64,000 nt of DNA from JAGWRA01 sp035534615. Its GTDB lineage: Bacteria; Acidobacteriota; Vicinamibacteria; Vicinamibacterales; CAVVIG01. Location: the NCBI GenBank assembly GCA_035534615.1, contig DATLRO010000089.1, positions 111,160 through 175,159 of the forward strand, read 5' to 3'. A program made the translations under genes and the position numbers. Below, one piece after another: positions 1 to 9,959 of this stretch (within the stretch, counting starts at the first letter, position 1; each line of letters opens with the position of its first letter). The notes below the pieces were generated by a model, which saw only the letters and a list, made by a program, of their open reading frames with translations, had not been told where the DNA came from and made no database searches.

Positions 1-2144
1 CGATCGATGTGGATGTCGACCTGCGGGTTCTTGATCTGCAGATCGCTCGTCACGTCGACGAGGCCGGGCAGCTTCTTCATCCGGTCCTCGAGCACCGGCG
101 CGTAGCGGTAGAGCTCGGCCGTGTCGGTGCTCTGCAGGGTGTACTGGTACAGGCTCTTCGTCATCTGCCCGCCGATCTGAATGGCCGGCGGGTTCTGCAG
201 AAAGACGCGGATCCCGGGAATCTTGGCCAGCTTGGGCCGAAGTTCCTGGATCACCTGGTCGGCCGAGAGCGCGCGCTCGTTGCGCGGCTTGAGATCGATG
301 AACATCCGGCCGGCATTCGGCGTGTTGTTCGGGCCGCCGGCGCCGACGTTGTTGCTGAACCCGGAGACGTTCGGATCCTTGCTGAGGACGGCCGCCACCT
401 GCATCTGGTGCGCGACCATCGCGTTGAAGCCGATCCCCTGCGTGGCCTCGGTCGACGCGGAGATCTGGTTCTGATCCTCGGTCGGAATGAAGCCCTTCGG
501 GATGACGATGAAGAGGTAGGCGGTCGCGCCCAGCAGCACCAGGGAGACCCCGAACATCAGGGCGCGGTATTTCAGCGCCCGCGCCAGTGTCCACGCATAG
601 GTGGCCAGCGCGCCGTCGAACACCCGTTCGAGCGCGCGGTACATCAGGCCGTGCCCTTCGTGCGTGGGCGGACGCAGGAAGCGGCTGCACAGCATGGGCG
701 TCAGGCTCAGCGAGACGAAGCCCGACACGAGGATCGCGGCGCCGATCGTGACGGCGAACTCGTGCAGCAGCCGGCCGAGGATCCCGCCCATGAACAGCAC
801 GGGAATGAACACGGCCGTGAGCGACAGCGTCATCGACAGGATCGTGAAGACGATCTCCTTCGAGCCGTCGAGCGCCGCCTGCATGGCGGTCTTGCCCTGT
901 TCCATGTGCCGGACGATGTTCTCCAGCATGACGATGGCATCGTCGACGACGAACCCGACCGACAACGTGAGCGCCATCAGTGACAGGTTGTCCAGGCTGT
1001 ACCCGAGCAGGTACATGACGGCGAACGTGGCGATGATCGACGCCGGCAGCGCGAGGCTCGGAATGATCGTCGCCGAGACGTTGCGCAGGAACAGGAAGAT
1101 GACGAGGATGACCAGGAAGACGGCCAGTTCGAGCGTGAGCTTCACGTCGGCGACCGAATCACGGATGGTGATCGAGCGGTCGCTGCGCAGGACCAGGTCG
1201 ACCGACGCCGGCAGCTCGGTCCGGAAGTTCGGCAGCAGCTTCTTGATGGCGTCGACGACTTCCACCGTGTTCGTCCCCGGCTGCTTCTGCACCGCCAGGA
1301 AGATCGTGCGGATGCCCCGGTACCAGCTGGCGACCTTGTCGTTCTCAACGCCGTCGTAGACGTGCGCGACCTGGTCGAGCCGGATCGGGCTCCCGTTCCG
1401 GTACGCCACGATCAGCGGCCGGTAGGCGGCCGCGTCGTACAGCTGGCTGTTGGTCTGCACCGTGAACGTCTGCTGGGCGCCGTTGAGGATGCCGGTCGGC
1501 GTGTTGACGTTGCCCGACTGGATCGCCGTGGCGACCTGGTCGAGCCCGATCCGGTACGACGCCAGTTCGCGTGGGTCGACGTCGACGCGGACGGCGTACT
1601 TCTGCGCGCCGAAGACGTTCACCTGCGCGACGCCGCTGATCGTCGAAATCTGCGGCGCAATCGTCGTCTCCGCGTACTCGTCGACCTGCGACAGCGGCAG
1701 CGTGTTCGACTGCAGCGCCAGGAAGACGACCGGCTGATCGGCCGGGTTGACCTTCTGGTACGACGGCGGGGTCGGCATGTCCGGCGGCAGGCTGCCGGCC
1801 GCCTTCGCGATCATCGCCTGCACGTCCTGCGCCGCCGCGTCGATGTTCCGGCTGAGGTCGAACTGGAGCGTGATCTGCGTCGCTCCCTGGGCGTTCGTGG
1901 AGCTGATCGAATCGATGCCCTGGATCGTCGAAAACTGCTTCTCGAGCGGCAGGGCGACCGCCGACGCCATCGTCTCGGGGCTCGCCCCGGGCAGGCTCGC
2001 CGACACCTGGATGGTGGGGAAGTCGACGTTGGGCAGGTCGCTCACCGGCAGCAGCCGGTACGCCATCAGGCCGAAGACACCGATCCCCAGCATGATGAGG
2101 GTCGTCATCACCGGCCGCCGGATGAACAGTTCCGCGAGATTCAT
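1..2144 (-). CDS. RND efflux pump, inner-membrane subunit (HAE1, MdtB/MdtC/AcrB-like), 3' end outside window
   Basis: The frame runs from an ATG at 2144 down to base 1 and gives 714 residues of a protein that is normally about 1030 long, so the C-terminal part lies beyond the window. It begins with a short cytoplasmic segment and TM1, followed by periplasmic porter domains. The TM4 region carries the paired aspartates of the proton relay (D401 and D402 in GFVVDDAIVM, matching AcrB D407/D408). RND pumps use proton influx to export drugs, metals or lipophilic compounds through an adaptor and TolC. The adaptor gene ends 12 bases upstream and a TolC gene lies in the same run, so a full tripartite pump is encoded. 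The substrate cannot be read from sequence. Confidence 0.93.
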   Translation of the reverse strand, partial: MNLAELFIRRPVMTTLIMLGIGVFGLMAYRLLPVSDLPNVDFPTIQVSASLPGASPETMASAVALPLEKQFSTIQGIDSISSTNAQGATQITLQFDLSRNIDAAAQDVQAMIAKAAGSLPPDMPTPPSYQKVNPADQPVVFLALQSNTLPLSQVDEYAETTIAPQISTISGVAQVNVFGAQKYAVRVDVDPRELASYRIGLDQVATAIQSGNVNTPTGILNGAQQTFTVQTNSQLYDAAAYRPLIVAYRNGSPIRLDQVAHVYDGVENDKVASWYRGIRTIFLAVQKQPGTNTVEVVDAIKKLLPNFRTELPASVDLVLRSDRSITIRDSVADVKLTLELAVFLVILVIFLFLRNVSATIIPSLALPASIIATFAVMYLLGYSLDNLSLMALTLSVGFVVDDAIVMLENIVRHMEQGKTAMQAALDGSKEIVFTILSMTLSLTAVFIPVLFMGGILGRLLHEFAVTIGAAILVSGFVSLSLTPMLCSRFLRPPTHEGHGLMYRALERVFDGALATYAWTLARALKYRALMFGVSLVLLGATAYLFIVIPKGFIPTEDQNQISASTEATQGIGFNAMVAHQMQVAAVLSKDPNVSGFSNNVGAGGPNNTPNAGRMFIDLKPRNERALSADQVIQELRPKLAKIPGIRVFLQNPPAIQIGGQMTKSLYQYTLQSTDTAELYRYAPVLEDRMKKLPGLVDVTSDLQIKNPQVDIHID

Positions 2145-2156
2145 GGGACCCGCCGA

Positions 2157-3308
2157 TCAGAACATGCCGGCCACACCCGTCACGGAGACCGCCGGCTTGA
2201 TGCTCACCTTGGCGCCCGGCACCAGCCGCAGCTGGCCGTCGGTGACCACCGTGTCCCCGACCTTCAGGCCGCTGGCGACGACCGCGTCGGCGCCCATCGT
2301 CCGGGCGATCACGACCGGCCGCGATTCGACGGTGTGGTCGCTCTTGACGACGAACACGTACTGCCCCTGCTGGCCCGTCTGGACGGCCTGGGACGGCACC
2401 ACGATCGCGTTCGGCTGCGTGGTCAGCGTCAGCACGACGTTCACGAACTGGCCGGGCCAGAGACGGTGGTCGGTGTTCGGAAACGTCCCCTTCAGCATGA
2501 TGGTCCCGGTCGTCGGATCGACCGCGTTGTCGATGAACGTGATGATGCCGCGCGCCGGTCGGCCGGCATCGTGGGGGGGCGTGGCCTCCACGTGCAGCGT
2601 GCCGGCCGCCCGGTAGCGCTTGATCTCCGAGAGCTGCGATTCCGGCACCGAGAAGTCCACGTAGATCGGGCTGACCTGGTTGATGACCACCAGCGGCACG
2701 CTGTTCGGCTGGACGATGTTGCCTGCGTAGACGAGGACGGCCCCCGTCCGGCCGCTGATCGGGGCCTTGATCGAGCAATAGCCGAGCGACAGCTTGGCGT
2801 TGTCGATGGCCGCCTGGTCGGCGCGCATCGCCGCCTCGTACGAGGCCGCGCTGGTCCGCTGCGCGTCGTACTGCTCCTGAGTCGCGACGCCGCGCTTCAC
2901 CAGGTCGGCATACCGCTGCTCTTCGGCGCGGGAGTTCTGCGCCTGCACCGTATCCCGCGTCAGGTTGGCTTCCGCCTGCTCGAGCGCCGCCCGGAACGAC
3001 GCCGGATCGATGCTGAAGAGCAGGTCGCCCTTCCTGACGTCATCCCCCTCCTTGAAATGCACCGAGAGGATCTCGCCCTGGACCTGCGACTTGACCTGCA
3101 CGGTCGAATACGGGTCGACCGTCCCGATCACGCTCACCTCGACCGGCATCGCCTTCTGGACGACCATCCCGACCGCCACCGGAACGGGCGCGTTCGCCTC
3201 GTCGCCGCGGCCCTGGGCCGGGGCCGCTTTGCCGCCATCGGAACAGGCCGCCGCCATCATCACGACGAAGCCGGTCAGAATAAGTGCAGACGCTGACTTG
3301 AGATTCAC
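2157..3308 (-). CDS. RND efflux periplasmic adaptor (membrane fusion protein), lipoprotein
   Basis: This 383-residue protein is an HlyD/AcrA-type adaptor linking the inner-membrane pump to the outer-membrane channel. I chose the GTG at 3308 because it gives a clean lipoprotein signal (basic start, hydrophobic stretch, MAAAC with Cys22) and has GAGGGA just upstream. An ATG 29 codons further upstream would add an arginine-rich stretch unlike a signal peptide. A first lipoyl-like half (VQVKSQVQGEILSV, about residue 70), a coiled-coil hairpin around 100-160 and beta-barrel segments follow in the usual order. It sits between a lone ABC ATPase gene and the RND gene, with which it is probably co-transcribed. 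Whether the ATPase also uses this adaptor is unknown. Confidence 0.93.
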   Translation of the reverse strand: MNLKSASALILTGFVVMMAAACSDGGKAAPAQGRGDEANAPVPVAVGMVVQKAMPVEVSVIGTVDPYSTVQVKSQVQGEILSVHFKEGDDVRKGDLLFSIDPASFRAALEQAEANLTRDTVQAQNSRAEEQRYADLVKRGVATQEQYDAQRTSAASYEAAMRADQAAIDNAKLSLGYCSIKAPISGRTGAVLVYAGNIVQPNSVPLVVINQVSPIYVDFSVPESQLSEIKRYRAAGTLHVEATPPHDAGRPARGIITFIDNAVDPTTGTIMLKGTFPNTDHRLWPGQFVNVVLTLTTQPNAIVVPSQAVQTGQQGQYVFVVKSDHTVESRPVVIARTMGADAVVASGLKVGDTVVTDGQLRLVPGAKVSIKPAVSVTGVAGMF

Positions 3309-3564
3309 GATAGATTCCCTCGCCTGAAAACCTCTCCGGCAGCTTGACGCTCCGGTTCGGGGCCGCACGCCCCGGGGCCACGCGGCTGCAGACACTCGCC
3401 AGCCGCCGGAATCCGGTCACCCCGGCCGGCCGCGTACGGGGACGCCGGTTCCCCCCGACGATGAAGACCGCCACACGCCAATCGTTCCGTCCGGCGCGGT
3501 CAGCGCGCCGGGCGCACGGCTGCCGGACAATCATGAGACGCCCGCCGCCCGCCCGCGGGTGCCG

Positions 3565-4305
<741 letters not shown>

Positions 4306-4448
4306 AGTCGTTCGTTCAGTCGAGTGAGATTCGCCCTGCCGGAAGCGGCCGGGCGGATGTGCGCCGTGCCCCAGCCGCCCAATGAACCGTTCTCCCTCAC
4401 GATGTGTCGCGTCACGCCCGCCCCCCCGGCCGGCCGCCGCCGCCCTCT

Positions 4449-6221
4449 TTACGCGCCGCCGGTGCCACCGGCCACGACCGTCGGCCGGCCGCTGCCGACC
4501 GCGGCTGTGTTCAGCCCGGCGGAGGTGACGACCGTCACCCCCGAGCTCTGCAGCGTCGTCTGCTCGGCGCGGTCGAGCTGCACCAGCGCCATCCGGTAAT
4601 TGAGCGTCGCCTGCAGCTCGCTGTTCTGCGCCGTCGCCAGGTCGCGCTGCGCCTGCACGACGAGATAATTGGTCGACATGCCGACGTCGAACTTGGTCTG
4701 TTCCGCCTCGAGCTCTTTCTGGGCGTACTCGCGGGCGCTGCGCGCCGACTGGACCGCCTCGACGGAGCTCTCCACCTGGAGGACGGCGTTGGTCACGTCG
4801 GTGGCGATCTGCAGCTCGATCTGCCGCATCTGCGCCTGCGTCTGCGTCATCTGCAGCCGCGCGAGCGCGACGGCCGCGTCGGCCGTGCTCGTGCCAATCG
4901 GATAGCTGAAGGTCACGCCGACCGTCCAGCTGGGGTAGTTCAGGCCGCCCATGGAGCTGAGGGCGTCGGTGTACCCGCCGGGAATCGTCCCGAGAACCGT
5001 GCCGCTGCTGCCGATGCTCGACCGGAGGAACTGGGTGCCGCCGAGCCCCTGCGCGCCGTACGAGGCGACGAGGTCGGCCTGGGGCAGCACCTGGTTGTGC
5101 AGGAACTTCAGCGTGACGTCGTTGCTGGAGAGGTCCTTCTGGGCGATCTGGAGGTCCGTGCGCTGGCTCAGCGCCTTCCTGATCGCGGCCGCCAGATCGA
5201 TCTGCTCCGGCTTGAACTCCGGCCGGTCGGTCGGGTTGATCGTGGCGTTCCAGATCGGATCGGCCGTGCCGCCGACGATGAGCTGCTTCAGCGCCAGCTC
5301 GTCGGTCCGCCGCGTCGCCTCGGCCTGCACGAGCGCGAGCTGCGCCGACGCCAGCTGCGACTGCGCCTGTGCGACGTCGAGCGGCGCCATCGTGCCGACC
5401 TGCACCTGGATCTGGTTCTGCTCGACCAGCTGCTTTGCCAGGCTCACCGACTGCTGCGCGACGCCGACCGCCTGACCGGCGTAGACGAGGTTCCAGTAGG
5501 CGTCGCGCACGTCCGACAGCGTGTTGGTGATCGTCGCCTTGAGCTGGATGTCCGAGATGTCCCGGTTCAGCTTGGTCACCTCGATCTGCTGGCGCGTGGA
5601 ATCGATGCTGAGGCCCCGCAGCAATGGCTGCGTGTACTGCGCCAGGAAGTTCGTGTTGAACGCGGGATTGAACGTCGTGAACGAGTTGGTCGTGGTCCCC
5701 CGCGTGTTGTTCCAGGTGACCGACAGCGACCCGCCGGCCCACGGCATGTTCTGCAGCAGGCCGGCATCGAACGTCTGGCTCGTGGCGTTGACGCTCTGGC
5801 CGCCCGACAGCAGGCTCGTCGCCGGCGTGGTCTGGCCGCTCGTGCTGACGTGTGAGTTGATGCTCGGCCGATACGTCGCCCGCAGCGACGCCAGCGAATA
5901 GTCGTACGTCTGCGGGTTCAGCCGCTGGATCGCGATGTTCAGGTTGCGCTCCAGCGCGTCCTGCACCGCCTGATCCAGCGACAGGCGGACGGTCGGCGGC
6001 TGCGATGCGGTGGCCTGAGCCGGGGCGGCCGCGCCGGCCGGCGGCGGCTGCGACGGCGCCGGCATGCCGGCCTGCGCGCTGGCCAGACGGGCGGAGGCCT
6101 GCTCGATCAGGGCGTGGATCCGGGCTTCCGTCAGGGACTGGGCAAACACGTGGGCGGCCGGGGCACTGACGAGCAGACCGGCCGCGAGCATCACACTCAA
6201 GCGTGTCTTCACGACGAACAT
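4449..6221 (-). CDS. TolC-family outer-membrane efflux channel
   Basis: This protein of about 590 residues is an outer-membrane factor, the exit duct of tripartite efflux or type I secretion. A signal peptide (KTRLSVMLAAGLLVSAP, cleavage near HVFAQ) precedes a Pro/Ala-rich linker of about 50 residues and then two copies of the alpha-hairpin/beta-strand unit, rich in Gln and Ala as expected for the coiled-coil barrel. The start is ambiguous. ATG 6221 lies directly on a GTGGAG sequence, while GTG 6212 would place the same GGAG at a normal 9-base distance and give a classic signal peptide. The gene lies 57 bases downstream of the Spy-like gene and 143 upstream of the ABC ATPase, all on one strand, so an operon is likely. 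Confidence 0.93.
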   Translation of the reverse strand: MFVVKTRLSVMLAAGLLVSAPAAHVFAQSLTEARIHALIEQASARLASAQAGMPAPSQPPPAGAAAPAQATASQPPTVRLSLDQAVQDALERNLNIAIQRLNPQTYDYSLASLRATYRPSINSHVSTSGQTTPATSLLSGGQSVNATSQTFDAGLLQNMPWAGGSLSVTWNNTRGTTTNSFTTFNPAFNTNFLAQYTQPLLRGLSIDSTRQQIEVTKLNRDISDIQLKATITNTLSDVRDAYWNLVYAGQAVGVAQQSVSLAKQLVEQNQIQVQVGTMAPLDVAQAQSQLASAQLALVQAEATRRTDELALKQLIVGGTADPIWNATINPTDRPEFKPEQIDLAAAIRKALSQRTDLQIAQKDLSSNDVTLKFLHNQVLPQADLVASYGAQGLGGTQFLRSSIGSSGTVLGTIPGGYTDALSSMGGLNYPSWTVGVTFSYPIGTSTADAAVALARLQMTQTQAQMRQIELQIATDVTNAVLQVESSVEAVQSARSAREYAQKELEAEQTKFDVGMSTNYLVVQAQRDLATAQNSELQATLNYRMALVQLDRAEQTTLQSSGVTVVTSAGLNTAAVGSGRPTVVAGGTGGA

Positions 6222-6278
6222 CTCCACTTCGTTGGGATTGGCGTCTGAACCGGGATTCGCCGGCCGCGCGGGCGCCGC

Positions 6279-6749
6279 CTAGCGGTGACCGCCTCCGTTC
6301 GCCTTGCGTTGCTCGCGCTCCCAGTCCTCGTGCACTTTGCGGAAATTCGCCCGCTGCGCGGGCGACAGCACCATGCGCATCCGGTACAGCATGAGCGTCC
6401 GGGCCTTGTTGAACGCGCAGTGCGCGTGCTCGGTCTTGTCAATCTGAACCGACACCACGCTCTCCGGCTGGTTGGCGTCGATCAGCTTCTTGAGTTCGCC
6501 CTCTTCGCGATGGTTGGCGTCGTACAGCGTCCGGAGCTCGGGCAGTGCCGACTGGAAGATCGCTTCGATCCTGTCCGACTGCTCGTCCGTGAGGCCCAGT
6601 TCCTGCCGGAACGGGCTGTCCTTCCACCATTTGGTGCCCCGCCGCGCGTCCTGCTGTACCGGCGCGGCGGCCCCGGTCGTGGCCGTTCCTGTCGGGGCCA
6701 GCATCAGCACCAGCACGACGGGCAGCAGCACCCGCCCACGCTTTCCCAT
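6279..6749 (-). CDS. Spy/CpxP-like periplasmic LTxxQ-type protein
   Basis: This 156-residue protein starts at ATG 6749, which has GGAGG in front of it. It begins with a signal peptide (MGKRGRVLLPVVLVLML) and then forms an alpha-helical domain with the LTDEQ motif near residue 52 and a second such site (VLSPAQRANF) near residue 130. Proteins of this class (Spy, CpxP, CnrX/ZraP-like) are small periplasmic chaperones or metal/stress sensors. As the first gene of the run leading to TolC, the ABC ATPase and the RND pump, it may monitor envelope stress or metal load for the pump. No metal-binding His/Cys cluster is obvious, so the ligand is unknown. Confidence 0.75.
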   Translation of the reverse strand: MGKRGRVLLPVVLVLMLAPTGTATTGAAAPVQQDARRGTKWWKDSPFRQELGLTDEQSDRIEAIFQSALPELRTLYDANHREEGELKKLIDANQPESVVSVQIDKTEHAHCAFNKARTLMLYRMRMVLSPAQRANFRKVHEDWEREQRKANGGGHR

Positions 6750-7110
6750 CGGTCCTCCAAACACCTGCAATATCAACAGAAACTTACGACGCGCCGCCGG
6801 CAGCCGTTTACGGACGGGCGAAAGTCTGACGGAGGGCGCCTGCCGCCCGTGCGCCCGAGTGCCTGGCCTCCGCCGGGCCGGCAATCGCCCCGCGGAAAGG
6901 CCCCGTCATCTGACGAGTGGAACCGCAGCGTGAACGGGCCGTGCGGCTGACCCGGGTCCCCGATCCGGAAACCGGGCCGTATCACGGCGCCTCGGCCGGT
7001 CGTCGCTCCATGATCGCCGCCCTGTGCGCATCACGGCGGGACCGACGGCGCACGACGGGCGGGGGATGATAGCACAGGGCCCGGCCGGACACGGGCGGAG
7101 AACGCCCGGC
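6750..7110. other. 361-base gene-free stretch upstream of the Spy/efflux unit
   Basis: No convincing gene is seen here. On the minus strand there is a candidate extended -10 element (TGC followed by TATCAT, 7074 down to 7066) with no recognisable -35. It would give a leader of roughly 300 bases in front of the Spy-like gene. The stretch presumably holds the 3' untranslated part of ispH and the control region of the efflux operon. Confidence 0.4.
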
Positions 7111-8301
7111 TCAGGCCGTCGCGCCGTCGCCGCAGCAGGCGACCAGGCGCTCGATGGTGGCACCCACCAGGTTGTCGGGCGTGGAGGCGCCGGACGTCAG
7201 CCCCACGGCCAGGGGGCCCGACTGGCGCAGCCAGCCTGACGCGAGGGTTTCGTCCTTGCCTGCCACCGGACGGTGGCGCAGTTCCGACGCCGACAGCAGG
7301 CACTCGGGGCCCGCCACATGGTAGGTGGGCACCCGTTCGGCGCAGATGCGCGCCAGGTTGCAGGTGTTGCTGCTGTTATAGCCGCCGATCACCATGACCA
7401 GATCGAGCGGCCGGCTGTCGAGCAGGGCCACGACGGCGTCCTGGCGATCCTGCGTGGCGCTGCAGATCGTGTCGAACGACCGGAAGCGCGCCGGCAGGTC
7501 GGCCTCGCCGTACCGGTTGCGCATCGCGGCGCGGAACATCTCCCCGATCGCCATCGATTCCGACATCAGCATCGTCGTCTGGTTGGCGAGGCCGATGCGC
7601 GAGAGATCGCGATCCGGGTCGAAGCCGTCCGAGACGCCGTGGCTGAAGGTCTCCAGAAAGCGGGCCCGATCGCCGCCGTGGCGCACGTAGTCGCACACGA
7701 CCGCGGCCTCGGGGCGGTCCTTCACCACCAGACAGCGCCCGTTCGGATACTGCAGCGCCTGCGAGGCGGTCGCCTGCGTTTCCTCGTGCCAGGCCTTGCC
7801 GTGAATGACGGCGGTGAAGCCGTCCTGGGCGTACCGCCGCACGTTCTTCCAGACGTTCAGCACGGACCCGCACGTGGTGTCGACCAGCGTGCAGCCCCGC
7901 GCGTCCAGTCTCTGCCAGGTGGCCACCGGCAATCCGAAGGCCGGCACGATGACGACGTCGCTCTCCTGGAGGTCGTCGAGCGCCGCCCCTTCGTCGCCCA
8001 GGAAGACGACGCCGAGCGCGCGCAGCTTGTCGTTGACGTGCGGGTTGTGAATGATCTCGCCCGCCAGCACGACGCGCCGATCGGGAAAGCGCGTGTGCGC
8101 CTGGTAGGCGTAGTCGACCGCCCGGTCCACGCCGTAGCAGAAGCCGAATTCCGCGGCGAGATGGACCGTGAGGCGCCCGGACCGGTACTGAAATCCGTCG
8201 GCCTTGATCTGCTCGACCAGGGCGCTGTGATAGCTCTCGGCGAGCATGCCGGCGACCGCATGCTTCAGCTGCAAGCCCTTCTTGAAAATGACAGAGGGCA
8301 T
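7111..8301 (-). CDS. ispH: 4-hydroxy-3-methylbut-2-enyl diphosphate reductase (LytB), long form
   Basis: IspH carries out the last step of the MEP isoprenoid pathway, reducing HMBPP to IPP and DMAPP with a [4Fe-4S] cluster in the cytoplasm. The three cluster cysteines are visible in their usual contexts: C55 (GFCYGVDRA), C144 (DTTCGSV) and C280 (TICSATQDRQ). The acidic His-Glu-Glu-Thr segment of the active site (HEETQAT) lies near residue 172, and GGYNSSNT near 306 is the substrate-binding loop. At 396 residues it is longer than the roughly 310-residue enterobacterial enzyme and resembles the longer forms of cyanobacteria, plastids and some other phyla. The start is ATG 8301 with GAGG close upstream. 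Confidence 0.93.
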   Translation of the reverse strand: MPSVIFKKGLQLKHAVAGMLAESYHSALVEQIKADGFQYRSGRLTVHLAAEFGFCYGVDRAVDYAYQAHTRFPDRRVVLAGEIIHNPHVNDKLRALGVVFLGDEGAALDDLQESDVVIVPAFGLPVATWQRLDARGCTLVDTTCGSVLNVWKNVRRYAQDGFTAVIHGKAWHEETQATASQALQYPNGRCLVVKDRPEAAVVCDYVRHGGDRARFLETFSHGVSDGFDPDRDLSRIGLANQTTMLMSESMAIGEMFRAAMRNRYGEADLPARFRSFDTICSATQDRQDAVVALLDSRPLDLVMVIGGYNSSNTCNLARICAERVPTYHVAGPECLLSASELRHRPVAGKDETLASGWLRQSGPLAVGLTSGASTPDNLVGATIERLVACCGDGATA

Positions 8302-8410
8302 AACCTCAGACAGTGCGCACGGCGCGTCTGACGGCCGCGGGCGATTGGGGCAACGCGTGGTGCGAGGGCCGGACGGGCGGCCGCCGGGAACAGCTCAGGA
8401 GGAGTATACC

Positions 8411-9049
8411 TTAGCGGCCCTTCGCGGAGACTTCCTGGATGCGGGGCGTCAGTGCGTCGTAGGCCTGCAGCACGATCTGGTGTTCGCTGTCGAACGACCG
8501 ATCCAGCTCCGAGAGATCCAGCGACACGAACGCGTCGTCGGACGCCGCCCTCCGGCTCTTCGGGACCGTCACACGGGCCACGCGTGCGGCCGGGACGCTG
8601 AGGGACGCCATCGTGGCCGCCGGTTCCGGCTGGGAACGATCGACGAAGCGGCCGACGGCGACCCCGACCAGCAGGCCGGCCACGGCACCCGACGCGACCC
8701 AGCGCCAGACGGCGACGCTGGTGGCGCTCTTCACGCGGTGCGCGATGCGGGCGGCGGGAAAGGTGATGACCTGGACCGGATGATCCATGTGGTCGATCCG
8801 GCGCATGATCCGATCATGCTGGGCCGCGAGCCGGCTGTCGGTGAAGACGGCGGCGTCGCCGGCCTCGGTCTCGTCACGCACGGCGTCGAGGAACCCGGTC
8901 ACTTCGGCGTACCGGCAGGCGCAGGCCTCGCACGCGGCCAGATGGGCCCGAATCACCGCCCGGCGCACCGAGTCCCGCCCGTCGCGTTCCCGCGCCTGCA
9001 GGTAGAACTCGATGAGTCGATCTTCCGAAAGATGGCGACCGCGTTTCAT
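8411..9049 (-). CDS. membrane-anchored anti-sigma factor with zinc finger
   Basis: This 212-residue protein has the ZAS zinc-binding motif H36-x3-C40-x2-C43 near its N-terminus, one membrane helix at about 112-135 and a periplasmic C-terminal region of some 75 residues. Such proteins bind and silence an ECF sigma factor and release it on an envelope signal. The ATG at 9049 overlaps the stop of the sigma-factor gene by one base (TGATG), which indicates translational coupling and identifies the sigma factor as the partner. The periplasmic part has no domain I recognise, so the inducing signal is unknown. Confidence 0.88.
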   Translation of the reverse strand: MKRGRHLSEDRLIEFYLQARERDGRDSVRRAVIRAHLAACEACACRYAEVTGFLDAVRDETEAGDAAVFTDSRLAAQHDRIMRRIDHMDHPVQVITFPAARIAHRVKSATSVAVWRWVASGAVAGLLVGVAVGRFVDRSQPEPAATMASLSVPAARVARVTVPKSRRAASDDAFVSLDLSELDRSFDSEHQIVLQAYDALTPRIQEVSAKGR

Positions 9050-9759
9050 CACGGCAGGCCTCCCAGAAGTTTTCGCAGCTTGCGGACCGCGCGAAAGAGG
9101 TGGACCCGCACGGTCGATTCCTTGAGCCCCGTGAGCTGGCTGATCTCGCGTGGTGAACAGTCGTTCAGATGACAGAGGATGAACACCGTACGCTGCCGTC
9201 CGGGAAGCCGGTCGATGGCGCGGGAGATCTCGCGCTGGCGCTCGCGGGCCAGCAGCCGGGCCTCCGGGCTGGGGCCGGCGCTCAGGCTGGCCGCGGGCCG
9301 GATTTCGATGCCGGCCTCGTCCATCGGCGTCAGCCACCGCTGGCGCCGGCCGGTGGCCTTCCGCCGGTCGAGACAGCCGTTGATCAGGATCCGGGTGAAC
9401 CAGACTTCGAAAGGCAGTTCCTCGCGGTACGAGCCGATGTGGGAGAAGACCTTGACGAAGGCGTCCTGCACCGCCTCGTCCGCTTCCGCCGCATCCCCCA
9501 GGTAATGGTGGGCGATCCGCGAGGCGCGCCGCTGGTGGTACAGGACCAGCGCCGAGAACCGCTCGTGCGCCTCGGCCACGGCACCACGGCCGACCAGCGC
9601 CTTGACCTCGGCGGCCAGGCGGTTGTCGGCAGTCCGATCCCGTCCGGCCGGAACGGCCGCGGAATCGGAGGCCGGCGCGGCGGCGAGCCCGCCCGGCACC
9701 AGCACGCCAGTCGCCACAAGCTGAGGCGTCATGCCTTCGTCATCTGAACTATCAGTCAT
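9049..9759 (-). CDS. ECF-type RNA polymerase sigma factor
   Basis: This 236-residue protein is a group 4 (extracytoplasmic function) sigma factor. Region 2 is seen at about 70-140 (AVQDAFVKVFSH, FEVWFTRILIN) and region 4 at about 180-230 (LPGRQRTVFILCHLND, then the helix-turn-helix ISQLTGLKESTVRVHL). It has an unusually long Ala/Gly-rich N-terminal extension of about 55 residues. I prefer ATG 9759 over ATG 9789: a TATAGT box at 9796-9791 abuts 9789, and GCGAGAG lies in front of 9759. The gene directly precedes and overlaps its zinc-finger anti-sigma gene. The regulon is not deducible here. Confidence 0.9.
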   Translation of the reverse strand: MTDSSDDEGMTPQLVATGVLVPGGLAAAPASDSAAVPAGRDRTADNRLAAEVKALVGRGAVAEAHERFSALVLYHQRRASRIAHHYLGDAAEADEAVQDAFVKVFSHIGSYREELPFEVWFTRILINGCLDRRKATGRRQRWLTPMDEAGIEIRPAASLSAGPSPEARLLARERQREISRAIDRLPGRQRTVFILCHLNDCSPREISQLTGLKESTVRVHLFRAVRKLRKLLGGLP

Positions 9760-9790
9760 TACTCTCGCATCCTGGCGGCTGTTTACCATG

Positions 9791-9796
9791 ACTATA
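9791..9796 (-). promoter_or_regulatory. candidate -10 box (TATAGT) for the sigma/anti-sigma operon
   Basis: Read on the minus strand, TATAGT lies about 31 bases before the ATG at 9759. No matching -35 (TTGACA-like) is seen 16-18 bases further up, so this may be an extended or ECF-type promoter. Its position makes the upstream ATG at 9789 unlikely as the start. Confidence 0.35.
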
Positions 9797-9860
9797 CCGT
9801 GGGCGGGGGGCCGAGGGATAGCGTGGCCCCGCCCGGGCTGGCTGAGCCGGCTGGCGGCGG

Positions 9861-9889
9861 TTGACTTGCCCGATCGCGGACACTACGAT
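9861..9889 (+). promoter_or_regulatory. sigma70-type promoter of pckA
   Basis: TTGACT (9861-9866) and TACGAT (9884-9889) are separated by exactly 17 bases. The predicted transcript start near 9896 gives a leader of about 64 bases to the pckA ATG. The promoter is divergent from the sigma-factor gene. Confidence 0.7.
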
Positions 9890-9959
9890 GGTCAGTCAAG
9901 GATCATGGGCATCATGGCGTTCGGGGCAGTCTAATTCCGTTTAAATCTGGGAGTTGCGG

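Noticed and set aside
6906..7303. Short open frames in the gap between ispH and the Spy-like gene
   Set aside because: Low-complexity Pro/Arg translations that overlap ispH; no ribosome-binding site or plausible protein.
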